Positions 25,463 to 32,941 of a stretch of 64,000 nucleotides of DNA are shown here, one piece after another. The DNA comes from Desulfuribacillus alkaliarsenatis (GTDB lineage: Bacteria > Bacillota > Bacilli > Desulfuribacillales > Desulfuribacillaceae): NCBI RefSeq assembly GCF_001730225.1, contig NZ_MIJE01000035.1:61743-125742 (forward strand), written 5' to 3'. Position 1 is the stretch's first letter; the number at the start of each line of letters is the position of its first letter. Below the pieces are notes generated by a model. The model saw only the letters and a program-made list of their open reading frames with translations. It was not told the origin of the DNA and did no database searches. The translations under genes and the position numbers were made by a program.

Positions 25463-25765
25463 ATGGAAACCTATCAAAAAAAGCTGGACAAAAAAATAGT
25501 AAAGCACGAAATTAAGATTGTAGATCGCAAAGTACTAGAGGTGACGGGAGTTATAAACATTGAAAGCTTTGACAGCCAAGAATTCCTGTTAGAAACAACC
25601 TGCGGATATTTAGCCGTCAGAGGCGACAACCTACATATCAAAAACCTAAACCTAGAAGAGGGTTTAGTAGCTATTCAAGGAAATTTATTTGATATGGGCT
25701 ATATTGATGAAAGCATTACACCTGGAGAGAAAGCAAAGGGCTTTTTCAGTAAACTATTTAGATAA
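25463..25765 (+). CDS. yabP: Sporulation protein YabP
   Basis: A 100-residue protein of the YabP family, with the conserved stretch HEIKIVDRKVLEVTGVINIESFDSQEF and LEEGLVAIQGNLFDMGYIDE in two parts. YabP is needed for spore formation in B. subtilis and belongs to the same family as YqfC; its biochemical role is unknown. A GGAGGAA site precedes the ATG. It follows the rqcP terminator and leads the yabP-yabQ-divIC group; yabQ starts 10 bases later. Confidence 0.93.
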   Translation: METYQKKLDKKIVKHEIKIVDRKVLEVTGVINIESFDSQEFLLETTCGYLAVRGDNLHIKNLNLEEGLVAIQGNLFDMGYIDESITPGEKAKGFFSKLFR

Positions 25766-25775
25766 TTGAGGTGTT

Positions 25776-26297
25776 ATGGTGGAATTTCAAGCTCAGTATC
25801 AATTATTGCTGTACATGTTTCTTACAGGTGCAGGTCTTGCTGCAGTCTTTGAGTCCTACAGACAATGTCATAATATTTATAAATTTCATAAGCTATTACT
25901 GCATTTGTTAGACTTTGTTTTTTGGGTAGTAGCTGCTCTGCTAGTTTTTTCGATTTTGTTTGTTAAAGCTGGAGGGGAATTGCGTTTTTACAGCTTAGTT
26001 TTTTTAGGACTAGGGGCAATCTTTCATTATTATTTTATTAGAAGAGTGACGATTAGAGTTACGCATACAGTTATTAGAATAGTTACAGTAACTGTTAACA
26101 TATGTAAAACTATTATATATTATTTAATTATTAAACCAATTTTATTGCTATGGTATATAGCTAAAATGATATGGCAATTAATATTAAAAGTTTGGTCTTT
26201 CTTATTGCTAATGCTAACGACACTTGTCGGCGTCATAGGAGGTATGCTAAACTGGACATTACAAAGGGGTAAAAAGCTCTTTAAAATTAAGAAATAA
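25776..26297 (+). CDS. yabQ: Sporulation membrane protein YabQ
   Basis: A 173-residue integral membrane protein with about five hydrophobic segments (for example LLYMFLTGAGLAAVF, LLDFVFWVVAALLVFSILF, FLGLGAIFHYYFIRR). YabQ in B. subtilis locates to the membranes around the forespore and is needed for cortex formation. The C-terminus is basic (RGKKLFKIKK). A GAGGTG site precedes the ATG; divIC follows after 14 bases. Confidence 0.9.
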   Translation: MVEFQAQYQLLLYMFLTGAGLAAVFESYRQCHNIYKFHKLLLHLLDFVFWVVAALLVFSILFVKAGGELRFYSLVFLGLGAIFHYYFIRRVTIRVTHTVIRIVTVTVNICKTIIYYLIIKPILLLWYIAKMIWQLILKVWSFLLLMLTTLVGVIGGMLNWTLQRGKKLFKIKK

Positions 26298-26311
26298 GTT
26301 AGGTGAACCTA

Positions 26312-26671
26312 ATGTACCGTCCAATAGAGTCAAACAATACCTCAAGCCAATCAAAAAGAGAAAAATTTACTAATGCTAAAAGTGGTACTAAAAAATTAGC
26401 AAAATGGAAAAAACTATTATTGTTAATTTTTTTGGTGTATTTACTATTTATAGGCAAAGGGATTTATTCACAGGAACAAACGATAAGTGAAAAGCAGCAG
26501 GAACTAGAGATTCTGCAGCAGGAATATAGTGCTATTAAATCAGAAAACGAAGTGTTAGAGAGCCGATATAACCGTTTACATGATGAAGATTACATAGCTG
26601 AAATTGCCCGCCAGAATTATTATCTATCAAAGCCAGGGGAGATATTGTTTATTGTTCCCCAAGGGAGATAA
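26312..26671 (+). CDS. divIC: Septum formation initiator DivIC/FtsB family
   Basis: This 119-residue bitopic protein has a basic cytoplasmic N-terminus, one transmembrane helix (LLLLIFLVYLLFIGKGIY, about residues 35-52), a coiled coil (EKQQELEILQQEYSAIKSE) and the FtsB/DivIC end motif DEDYIAEIARQNYYLSKPGE. DivIC joins DivIB and FtsL at the septum. ATG at 26312 is preferred: AGGTGA lies at the right distance, whereas the GTG at 26303 is part of that site. Confidence 0.92.
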   Translation: MYRPIESNNTSSQSKREKFTNAKSGTKKLAKWKKLLLLIFLVYLLFIGKGIYSQEQTISEKQQELEILQQEYSAIKSENEVLESRYNRLHDEDYIAEIARQNYYLSKPGEILFIVPQGR

Positions 26672-26675
26672 CTTA

Positions 26676-26705
26676 TTGACAGATTTTTCGACCTTCAAGT
26701 ATAAT
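26676..26705 (+). promoter_or_regulatory. Sigma-A promoter of the S1-domain gene
   Basis: TTGACA and TATAAT, both perfect, with 18-bp spacing. Confidence 0.8.
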
Positions 26706-26750
26706 AGATATGATTGATTTGCTAAGATTCTAAGGAGGAACATTGTAGTT

Positions 26751-27131
26751 ATGACAATTGAAGTAGGCAGCAAAGTTGAAGGTAAGGTTACTGGTATTAC
26801 TAACTTTGGGGCATTTGTAGAATTGCCAGGTGGTATTACAGGACTTATCCATATTTCGGAAATAGCTGAAGATTACGTAAAAGATGTTAATGAGCATTTA
26901 AAACTTAACGACAAAGTATTAGTCAAAGTTATTAATGTTGACGAGAAGGGGAAAATTGGTTTATCCATTAAGCAGGCGGTGAACAAACCAAAGCCTCAAC
27001 AGAGAAGAGTTCCTCAAATATCGATGGACGATAAGATCAATCAGTTTTTCAAAGACAGTGAAGAGAAAATGGCTGCCTTAAAAAGAAGCTATGATTCTAA
27101 ACGTGGAAGTCGCGGTCCAAGAAAGGGCTAA
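26751..27131 (+). CDS. yabR: S1-domain RNA-binding protein YabR
   Basis: A 126-residue protein: one S1 domain at residues 4-75 (GSKVEGKVTGITNFGAFVEL, GLIHISEIAEDYVKD, VLVKVINVDEKGKIGLSIK) and a basic low-complexity tail ending in SKRGSRGPRKG. Related small S1 proteins (YabR, YugI/GSP13) bind ribosomes or RNA. It has a near-consensus promoter of its own and an AGGAGG site before the ATG; it is followed by a bidirectional terminator. Confidence 0.93.
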   Translation: MTIEVGSKVEGKVTGITNFGAFVELPGGITGLIHISEIAEDYVKDVNEHLKLNDKVLVKVINVDEKGKIGLSIKQAVNKPKPQQRRVPQISMDDKINQFFKDSEEKMAALKRSYDSKRGSRGPRKG

Positions 27132-27177
27132 GAACTTATTTTATATAGTTGCTTTTATAAATTTATTTATGTATATA

Positions 27178-27209
27178 AAATCGTCACTACAATTGTAGTG
27201 ACGATTTTA
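27178..27209. terminator. Perfect 32-bp palindromic bidirectional terminator
   Basis: The 16-base arm AAAATCGTCACTACAA at 27178 is the exact reverse complement of the following 16 bases. A and T flanks serve both strands. It overlaps the last codons and stop of the minus-strand deaminase gene. Confidence 0.92.
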
Positions 27210-27633
27210 TTTCGACCTTACCTAGCTTTACTCCAGATTTCTCAAAAAGCTCAATTGCATATTCCGAATTGCGATAATCATTTTCCCAATAGACAGCTTT
27301 AACGCCAGCTTGTATTAAAGCTTTCGCACAATGTAAGCACGGGAAATGGGTTACGTAAGCCTCGGCTCCCTCTGTAGATACACCGAATTTTGCACATTGT
27401 AAAAGGGCATTGATTTCGGCGTGGATTGTGCGGACACAATGGTTATCCACGACTTTACAGCCGACATCGATACAATGCTCGTCCCCAGTAATAGAGCCAT
27501 TATAGCCTCCCGCTATTGTGCGGCGATCCTTTACTAAAACGGCCCCAACAGATAAGCGCTCACAAGAACTACGCAATGCTAAGATTTTTGCCTGGGCCAT
27601 GAAATATTCATCCCAAGATATACGATTACTCAT
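27187..27633 (-). CDS. dCMP/cytidine deaminase-family zinc enzyme (ComEB-like)
   Basis: A 148-residue zinc-dependent deaminase. The metal site is HAEINALLQ (His and catalytic Glu near residue 70) and PCLHC (near 97). Additional His/Cys in the DEHCIDVGCKVVDNHC insert are typical of dCMP deaminases such as ComEB, which make dUMP for thymidylate synthesis. The ATG at 27633 follows AGGGGG on the minus strand; a TTG two codons earlier is less likely. The gene is divergent from spoIIE and is not part of the B. subtilis order here. Confidence 0.87.
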   Translation of the reverse strand: MSNRISWDEYFMAQAKILALRSSCERLSVGAVLVKDRRTIAGGYNGSITGDEHCIDVGCKVVDNHCVRTIHAEINALLQCAKFGVSTEGAEAYVTHFPCLHCAKALIQAGVKAVYWENDYRNSEYAIELFEKSGVKLGKVEIKSSLQL

Positions 27634-27810
27634 AAGCAAAACCCCCTGACTTGTATGTAAAATAGTTTTTTTATTTAAGTTTCGACGAATTGATACAGAA
27701 ACAAGCTAATAAATACTAGCACTAATTAGTATTTAACCATATTAAAGCCTAAAAAGCATGTTTTTTATAAAGCTTTTAGTGATATTTGTCGTAAAAAAAT
27801 CTAGCTATTG

Positions 27811-27852
27811 GTACGAATTCTGACAAATTTTTAAGTGCTAGGCCCCTATAAT
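27811..27852 (+). promoter_or_regulatory. spoIIE promoter: 21-bp spacer and Spo0A-box-like sites
   Basis: CTGACA (27820-27825) and TATAAT (27847-27852) are 21 bp apart, as known for the Spo0A-activated sigma-A promoter of B. subtilis spoIIE. TGACAAA (27821-27827, one mismatch to TGNCGAA) overlaps the -35, and GTACGAA lies 10 bp upstream. A further TGTCGTA is at 27787-27793. Confidence 0.65.
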
Positions 27853-27886
27853 GAAACATACAACAAAAAAATTGAGGGGTGTAATT

Positions 27887-30325
27887 ATGCTAGCTAGATT
27901 TTTGGAAAGGGTAAACTTTAGTAGTAAGTGGAAAGATGGATTTACCAACATGAAGAATAGCATAAGCGCTATAGCAGGAGGGGCACTATTTATATACGTT
28001 GTTGGATTTTTATTAGGAAAAGCTATTATCCTTAATGATTTAGCTCCGTTTGCAATAGCCTTCTTCGCTGTAATGCTACTCCGTAAGCCTGCAATTGCAA
28101 ATATATTGGCAGTAGTTATAACGTTAGGGGCCTTAACGGTAAGCTGGCAGCATGCTATTTATATAGGTGGAGCGATTTCACTGCTAATGATAGCGTACGG
28201 TTATTTAGAGAAAAAGGGTCAGCAGGATGTATCGTTACTACCCTATCAGGTCTTAGCTGCAACCATCATATCTAAAGTTGCAGTGCTCTATTGGTTAACG
28301 GAGCTGACAAATTATACGTTTGTAATGGCAGGTCTTGAGAGCGCACTCGCATTGTTATTAACGTTGATATTTGTTCAAGCAGTACCAATTCTATTCGGGA
28401 GAATGACCTCCAGAATTCTAAAAAATGAAGAGATTATCTGTGTGTTTATATTAATAGCCTCCGTACTAATAGGAATGAGTAATTGGGTTTGGTATGGTGT
28501 GCACATGGATCAGATTATGGGCGGATTAGCTATCATCCTGCTTGCTTATGCAGGCGGGGCAGGAATCGGTGCTGCGATTGGTGTAGTTATAGGATTAATA
28601 ATGAGTCTAGCAAACCCATTGCTTATGAGTCAAATTGCTATTTTTGCCTTTGCTGGCTTACTAGCAGGACTACTAAAAGAGGGTAAAAAAGTATACGTAA
28701 TGGCAGGCTTCTTCATCGGCTACATTACCTTGTCCATCTATATGCGGCCAGGAATAGATTTATACCCTGTTTTTGTAGAAATATTTTCAGTGTTCTTCTT
28801 ATTTTCATTAGTACCTAAATCAGTTGTGAATTACATAACGGGCTTAATTCCAGGCACATCAGCTAACATGTGGAATCAACAGGAATATAAGAAAAAGGTA
28901 AAGGAGCTGGTTTCGGGTAAGGTTGATCGCTACGGATATATGCTTGGGGAGCTTGCTACAACATTTGAGACAAAAAATATAAAAAGGAATCAGGAGGCTG
29001 ATTTTCAACAACTAATAGAGCATGTCGCCGATATTAGCTGCCAAAACTGTAATCGCTATAATCGTTGCTGGCAAACGGAATTTTATAAGACATATCAAGG
29101 ATTTGTAGATATCTTTATCAGATTTGAGTCAGGAGAAACAGTAAGTCATCAGCGTCTGCCTAAAGACTTAAATGCTAAGTGTGTAGACAAGAAAAGATTG
29201 CTAGAGGTATTGTATCAGGAGTTCAAAGCCTTTCAAAAAGAATATTACTGGAAGGGACAGGTTGAAGAGTGTAGGGGGTTATTAGCGGAACAGTTGAAAG
29301 GTATATCACAGGTAATGGGTCAGCTATCAGTGGAAATTTCTAAGGAGGGGTTAGAGTTTTCTAAACAAGAGGTCGAGATAAGTCGCGCAATGGAAAAGCT
29401 AGGTTTATCGATTCAGCATGCACAAATTGTAAGTCTTGAGAAAGGAAATATTGATATTCGTGTAACGAAGAACGGCTGCGGACAACGTGATGAATGTGAG
29501 AAAATTTTAGCGCCAATGATAACGGATATAGTCGGTGAAAACGTATCAACTAAAAACAAGCGTGGGTGCAACTGTGCAAACGAGGAGTGTATCCTAACGA
29601 TTGCTTCAGCGCCAGTATATGAGGTTGAATACGGTTTTGTTTCAATTGGCAAGGGCGGGACCTTCGTATCTGGGGACAGCTACGAGGGGATAGATTTAGG
29701 GAACGGAAAATACGTTTTAGCGATAAGTGATGGAATGGGTAACGGGCAAAGGGCACGGGAAGAAAGCCAGGCAGCTATAAAACTGCTGAAAACCTTGCTG
29801 CAAGCTGGGCTGACAGAAGATACTGCAATTAAGACTATTAATGCAGCCTTAATGCTTCGCTCATCAGAAGAAATGTTTGCTACATTAGATTTGGCATTCA
29901 TTAATCTATTTACAGGAGAAACTAAATTCATGAAGGTTGGCTCTTCGCCAAGCTTTATAAAAACAGGCAAGGATGTTGAGATTGTTAATGGAAGGAGTTT
30001 GCCAGTAGGAATATTGCATGAAATACAATATTCCCTAGAGCAGAGAGTATTAAAGCAGGGTGATTATATATTAATGGTATCGGACGGAATTCTTGACTCC
30101 ATACGCCATGTTAACGATAAAGAAGATTGGCTAAGGCGTATTCTGTTACAGATAAGCTGTGACGACCCGCAAGAAATCGCCGATGTTATTGTTGAGAAGG
30201 TATTAAGATTTAATGAAAATGAGGTGATTGATGATACAACTATTTTAGTAGCGAAGATTATGCCATATCAGCCAGAATGGGCAAGTATATCTATACCTGA
30301 CAGTAAGAAGCTGGTAACCGCTTAA
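27887..30325 (+). CDS. spoIIE: Stage II sporulation protein E, PP2C phosphatase
   Basis: An 812-residue membrane phosphatase that activates sigma-F by dephosphorylating SpoIIAA and takes part in asymmetric division. About ten transmembrane segments fill residues ~30-320. A middle regulatory/FtsZ-binding region (~320-580) contains cysteine clusters CQNCNRYNRCW and CNCANEEC. The C-terminal PP2C domain (~590-800) has FVSGDSYEG, ISDGMGNGQRAREES, ATLDLAFINLFTGE, LPVGI and LMVSDGILDS, keeping the metal-binding Asp residues. ATG at 27887 follows GAGGGGTG; an earlier ATG at 27851 lies in the promoter -10. Confidence 0.96.
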   Translation: MLARFLERVNFSSKWKDGFTNMKNSISAIAGGALFIYVVGFLLGKAIILNDLAPFAIAFFAVMLLRKPAIANILAVVITLGALTVSWQHAIYIGGAISLLMIAYGYLEKKGQQDVSLLPYQVLAATIISKVAVLYWLTELTNYTFVMAGLESALALLLTLIFVQAVPILFGRMTSRILKNEEIICVFILIASVLIGMSNWVWYGVHMDQIMGGLAIILLAYAGGAGIGAAIGVVIGLIMSLANPLLMSQIAIFAFAGLLAGLLKEGKKVYVMAGFFIGYITLSIYMRPGIDLYPVFVEIFSVFFLFSLVPKSVVNYITGLIPGTSANMWNQQEYKKKVKELVSGKVDRYGYMLGELATTFETKNIKRNQEADFQQLIEHVADISCQNCNRYNRCWQTEFYKTYQGFVDIFIRFESGETVSHQRLPKDLNAKCVDKKRLLEVLYQEFKAFQKEYYWKGQVEECRGLLAEQLKGISQVMGQLSVEISKEGLEFSKQEVEISRAMEKLGLSIQHAQIVSLEKGNIDIRVTKNGCGQRDECEKILAPMITDIVGENVSTKNKRGCNCANEECILTIASAPVYEVEYGFVSIGKGGTFVSGDSYEGIDLGNGKYVLAISDGMGNGQRAREESQAAIKLLKTLLQAGLTEDTAIKTINAALMLRSSEEMFATLDLAFINLFTGETKFMKVGSSPSFIKTGKDVEIVNGRSLPVGILHEIQYSLEQRVLKQGDYILMVSDGILDSIRHVNDKEDWLRRILLQISCDDPQEIADVIVEKVLRFNENEVIDDTTILVAKIMPYQPEWASISIPDSKKLVTA

Positions 30326-30349
30326 GTAAAATTAGAAGGAGGCAATTAC

Positions 30350-30389
30350 AATCTATTAAATAGATTACTAGAGGTATAATCAATAGATT
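30350..30389 (+). repeat. Mutually exclusive 8-base arms in the spoIIE-yabS gap
   Basis: AATCTATT at 30350-30357 is complementary to AATAGATT at 30359-30366 (centre too tight for a stable RNA loop) and again to AATAGATT at 30382-30389. An unused AAGGAGG precedes it at about 30337, with no following ORF. Confidence 0.4.
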
Positions 30390-30398
30390 TCTGGGAAA

Positions 30399-30439
30399 AC
30401 TGAGATACCAAAGCAAGTATTTCTTGGAGGTGTCTCAGT
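30399..30439 (+). promoter_or_regulatory. RNA hairpin enclosing the ribosome binding site of the VWA gene
   Basis: ACTGAGATACC (30399-30409) pairs over 11 bp with GGTGTCTCAGT (30429-30439), with one G-U. Inner CAAG/CTTG pairs around a TATTT loop. The Shine-Dalgarno GGAGG (30426-30430) lies in the 3' half of the stem and the ATG begins two bases after it. No T run follows, so it is not a terminator. Confidence 0.6.
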
Positions 30440-30440
30440 A

Positions 30441-31133
30441 ATGGCAGAGATGAAACAGGTATTATTAATAACTGATGGTTGTTCTAACGTGGGCGAAGAT
30501 CCAGTAGATGTTGCTAGGGAATTAGCTAGAGAGAACATCACGGTAAACGTAATAGGGATTATCGACCATGGAATGATTGGACAGAAAGGAATCGCTGAAG
30601 TACAATCAATAGCTGCAGCTGGTAATGGTATATGTGAGATTGTAAAAAGCCAGGATTTAAGCTATACCGTTCAAGCGGTCACACAGCAGGCGGTTGAGCT
30701 AACTATCGAACATGTTATTAACCGGCAGCTAACACAGATAATCGGAGATAATAGAGGTATTCAAGCACTAGAACCAGATAAACGAAGTGAAGTTGTTGAG
30801 TACATGGAGGATTTAAGTGAGCAGACACCGTTAAAGATTGTCCTACTAATAGATGTAAGTGCAAGCATGAAACAAAAAATGAAGGATGTTGAAGAGGCCA
30901 TATATAATCTTTCACTTAGCCTCCAGGCTCGCAGTGGAAGTAGCGAAATTGCAGTTCTAGCATTTCCAGGAAGTATCCAAGAGCATACGAAGACGCTATC
31001 GGAATTTACGAAAGAGCCAGGCCTGATGCTAGAGCTTTGCTCTACACTACAAGCGAGGGGCGCAACGCCTACGGGGCCTGCTTTGATGGAAGCGCATAGT
31101 GTTCTAAGCAGCGCTAAAGACTATGTTGTCTAA
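30441..31133 (+). CDS. yabS: YabS-like von Willebrand factor A protein, segments in permuted order
   Basis: A 230-residue protein placed as yabS between spoIIE and the kinase. The N-terminal part starts with a strand typical of the second half of a VWA domain (VLLITDGCSN), while the metal-site motif DVSAS (MIDAS DxSxS) and GATPTGPAL occur only near residues 137 and 210. The order of VWA elements is therefore reversed relative to a standard domain. Function is unknown; VWA domains bind metal and protein partners. The last 11 bases overlap the kinase start, so the two are coupled. Its ribosome binding site is inside a hairpin. Confidence 0.82.
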   Translation: MAEMKQVLLITDGCSNVGEDPVDVARELARENITVNVIGIIDHGMIGQKGIAEVQSIAAAGNGICEIVKSQDLSYTVQAVTQQAVELTIEHVINRQLTQIIGDNRGIQALEPDKRSEVVEYMEDLSEQTPLKIVLLIDVSASMKQKMKDVEEAIYNLSLSLQARSGSSEIAVLAFPGSIQEHTKTLSEFTKEPGLMLELCSTLQARGATPTGPALMEAHSVLSSAKDYVV

Positions 31134-32121
31134 AGGCGAGCTACTAACAGGTGCCTGGCATAAGCATACCTATCGTGTCCTCCACGAATTGGGACGAGGA
31201 GCAATTGGTGTTGTCTATTTAGTAGAAAAGACAGATAATGGGCAGCTGTGTGCTATGAAGGTAGCTGCCTCTATGCAGTCCATAGCAGCTGAGTATAAAA
31301 GGCTTGAAAAAATTCAGGGGAAGGTTCAAAGCAGACACTTTGGACCTCTTTTGTTTGAACTAGATGATGTTCAAATACGCAATCAAAAGCTTTATTACTA
31401 TACTATGGAATACATAACAGGAGAAAGTCTGAAAGCATATTGCGAAAGCCTTAATGGGCACAAAAGCCTTAACGTACATAAAAGCTTAACTACACATAAT
31501 AAGTGCGAGCTTGAACAGCATCAATATTTAACCTGTGTTTATCAAATAATAGAAAACCTCACAAAGCTCCATAAAAAAAATCATATTTTTTGTGATCTTA
31601 AGCCAGAGAATGTCATTATAGATGCAGATGATAAGCGGGCGAAATTTGTAGACTTCGGTGGTGTAGTGCCTGTGGGTCGAATGGTTAAACAGTATACAGT
31701 GCTATATGATCGCGGCAGCTGGAAAATGGGCAGCAGAAAGGCAGATATCAATTATGATTTATTCGCTGTCGGGATATTATTGATACAGGGATTTGTTGGT
31801 AAAGAATCACTACAGACGGCACAGAAAAACCCGCTACCAATTTATGCATTGTATGATATAATACACAAGAAATTAGAACCAAAATACAAACAAATTTGTA
31901 TTAAGATTTTTTCGGAAAAGTATCGGAGTGCTAAGGAGCTACAGGGGGATTTTAGCAAGGCATTATCTTTAAAAAATAAGGTTGTTGTATCTGATACATA
32001 TAAATTTAAATCGCGAACTGGATTTTATGGGCGCATCGGTAAGCTCGTGGGTATTATAGATATAGCCTTCTGGGTTTCTTTTTCATTTATGCTTGGTAGC
32101 ATTTATTTGGTTTTAAAATGA
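31123..32121 (+). CDS. yabT: Hanks-type Ser/Thr protein kinase, YabT-like
   Basis: A 332-residue kinase: glycine loop GRGAIGVVYLVE near residue 22, the VAIK-type lysine in CAMKVA, catalytic loop HIFCDLKPEN near 157 and VDFGG near 176. The usual HRD is replaced by FCD, so it is a non-RD kinase. A C-terminal transmembrane segment (AFWVSFSFMLGSIYLVL) anchors it. B. subtilis YabT is a septal sporulation kinase activated by DNA that phosphorylates RecA. An insert near residues 108-127 holds three copies of a six-residue unit. It overlaps the VWA gene. Confidence 0.88.
   Translation: MLSKGELLTGAWHKHTYRVLHELGRGAIGVVYLVEKTDNGQLCAMKVAASMQSIAAEYKRLEKIQGKVQSRHFGPLLFELDDVQIRNQKLYYYTMEYITGESLKAYCESLNGHKSLNVHKSLTTHNKCELEQHQYLTCVYQIIENLTKLHKKNHIFCDLKPENVIIDADDKRAKFVDFGGVVPVGRMVKQYTVLYDRGSWKMGSRKADINYDLFAVGILLIQGFVGKESLQTAQKNPLPIYALYDIIHKKLEPKYKQICIKIFSEKYRSAKELQGDFSKALSLKNKVVVSDTYKFKSRTGFYGRIGKLVGIIDIAFWVSFSFMLGSIYLVLK
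31445..31498 (+). repeat. Three 18-bp in-frame tandem repeats inside the kinase gene
   Basis: Units at 31445-31462, 31463-31480 and 31481-31498, each beginning AAAGC(C)TTAA and ending near CAYA, encode SLNGHK, SLNVHK and SLTTHN. Confidence 0.8.
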
Positions 32122-32142
32122 TGCAAGGTAGAGTGATGTGGT

Positions 32143-32916
32143 ATGTCAATTAACACGACTATAGAGAAATATGATTTTGATAAAACCATGGAGTTATGCC
32201 AGTTAGCTGGGAAAATCATGCTCTACTCAGGCGGTGAAACCTATCGAGTCGAGGATACTATTATTAGAGTTGCCAATGCCTGCGGACTAGATGCAGAGAG
32301 CTACGTTACACCGACAGGCATTTTCATCACCTTATATGATGGAGCGAAGTCGCAAACATCAATGACTAGACTTAACCATCGAACAATTGACTTAAACAAG
32401 GTGAGTTTGGTTAATGGGGTTTCTAGGGAGTTATCAACGGGAGTAATTGATCCTCAGGCTGCCTACGAAAAACTAAAAGAAATTTTCAACGCTCCATTAA
32501 GCTATTCTAAGTCTGTAATTAACGTGTGGGCTGGAGTTGCGAGTGGTAGCTTTGCTTATCTGTTTGGAGGCACCCTGCCTGACGTAATAATAGCTGGGTT
32601 TACAGGTGCTATGGTAAATATAATCCTAAATCATCTCCTGCGTTATCAGGCGAGTATATTTTTAGCAACGTTTTTAGCTGCTATAAATGCAGGGCTATTG
32701 TCCGTGCTAGCAGTATCAGTAGGTATAGGGCAACAGTTGAATACGATTGTAATAGGTGGAATTATGCCGTTGCTTCCTGGGGTTGCGTTAACTAACGCAG
32801 TTCGGGATATGATTGCTGGAGATTTAGTGTCGGGGGTTACGAGGGCAGCGGAGGCAGTATTAATTGCAGCAGCAATAGCAGCTGGTATCATTGTCATATT
32901 GGCATTAGTGATTTAA
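32143..32916 (+). CDS. ThrE-type threonine/serine exporter, large subunit (YjjP-like)
   Basis: A 257-residue protein of the ThrE N-terminal (DUF1212) family: a cytoplasmic part with the conserved MLYSGGETYRVEDTI and TPTGIFITLYDG (residues ~20-70), then about five transmembrane segments (from SVINVWAGVASGSFAYLF on). Split ThrE proteins pair with a short YjjB-like subunit, which follows after 25 bases. Export of Thr/Ser or of dicarboxylates (as for E. coli YjjPB) is inferred from family. A TGATGTGGT sequence precedes the ATG. No such pair exists at this place in B. subtilis. Confidence 0.85.
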   Translation: MSINTTIEKYDFDKTMELCQLAGKIMLYSGGETYRVEDTIIRVANACGLDAESYVTPTGIFITLYDGAKSQTSMTRLNHRTIDLNKVSLVNGVSRELSTGVIDPQAAYEKLKEIFNAPLSYSKSVINVWAGVASGSFAYLFGGTLPDVIIAGFTGAMVNIILNHLLRYQASIFLATFLAAINAGLLSVLAVSVGIGQQLNTIVIGGIMPLLPGVALTNAVRDMIAGDLVSGVTRAAEAVLIAAAIAAGIIVILALVI

Positions 32917-32941
32917 GGAAGATTACATTGGAGGATTATCT

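Noticed and set aside
27441..27453. DnaA-box-like TTATCCACG (also TTATCCACC near 33390)
   Set aside because: Isolated near-matches inside genes; no cluster or unwinding region, so not an origin.
28483..28686. 67-codon ORF inside spoIIE
   Set aside because: Lies wholly inside the transmembrane part of spoIIE in another frame; no family likeness.
30326..30440. tRNA genes after spoIIE, as in B. subtilis
   Set aside because: No cloverleaf, TTC-loop or CCA pattern; only the hairpins described.
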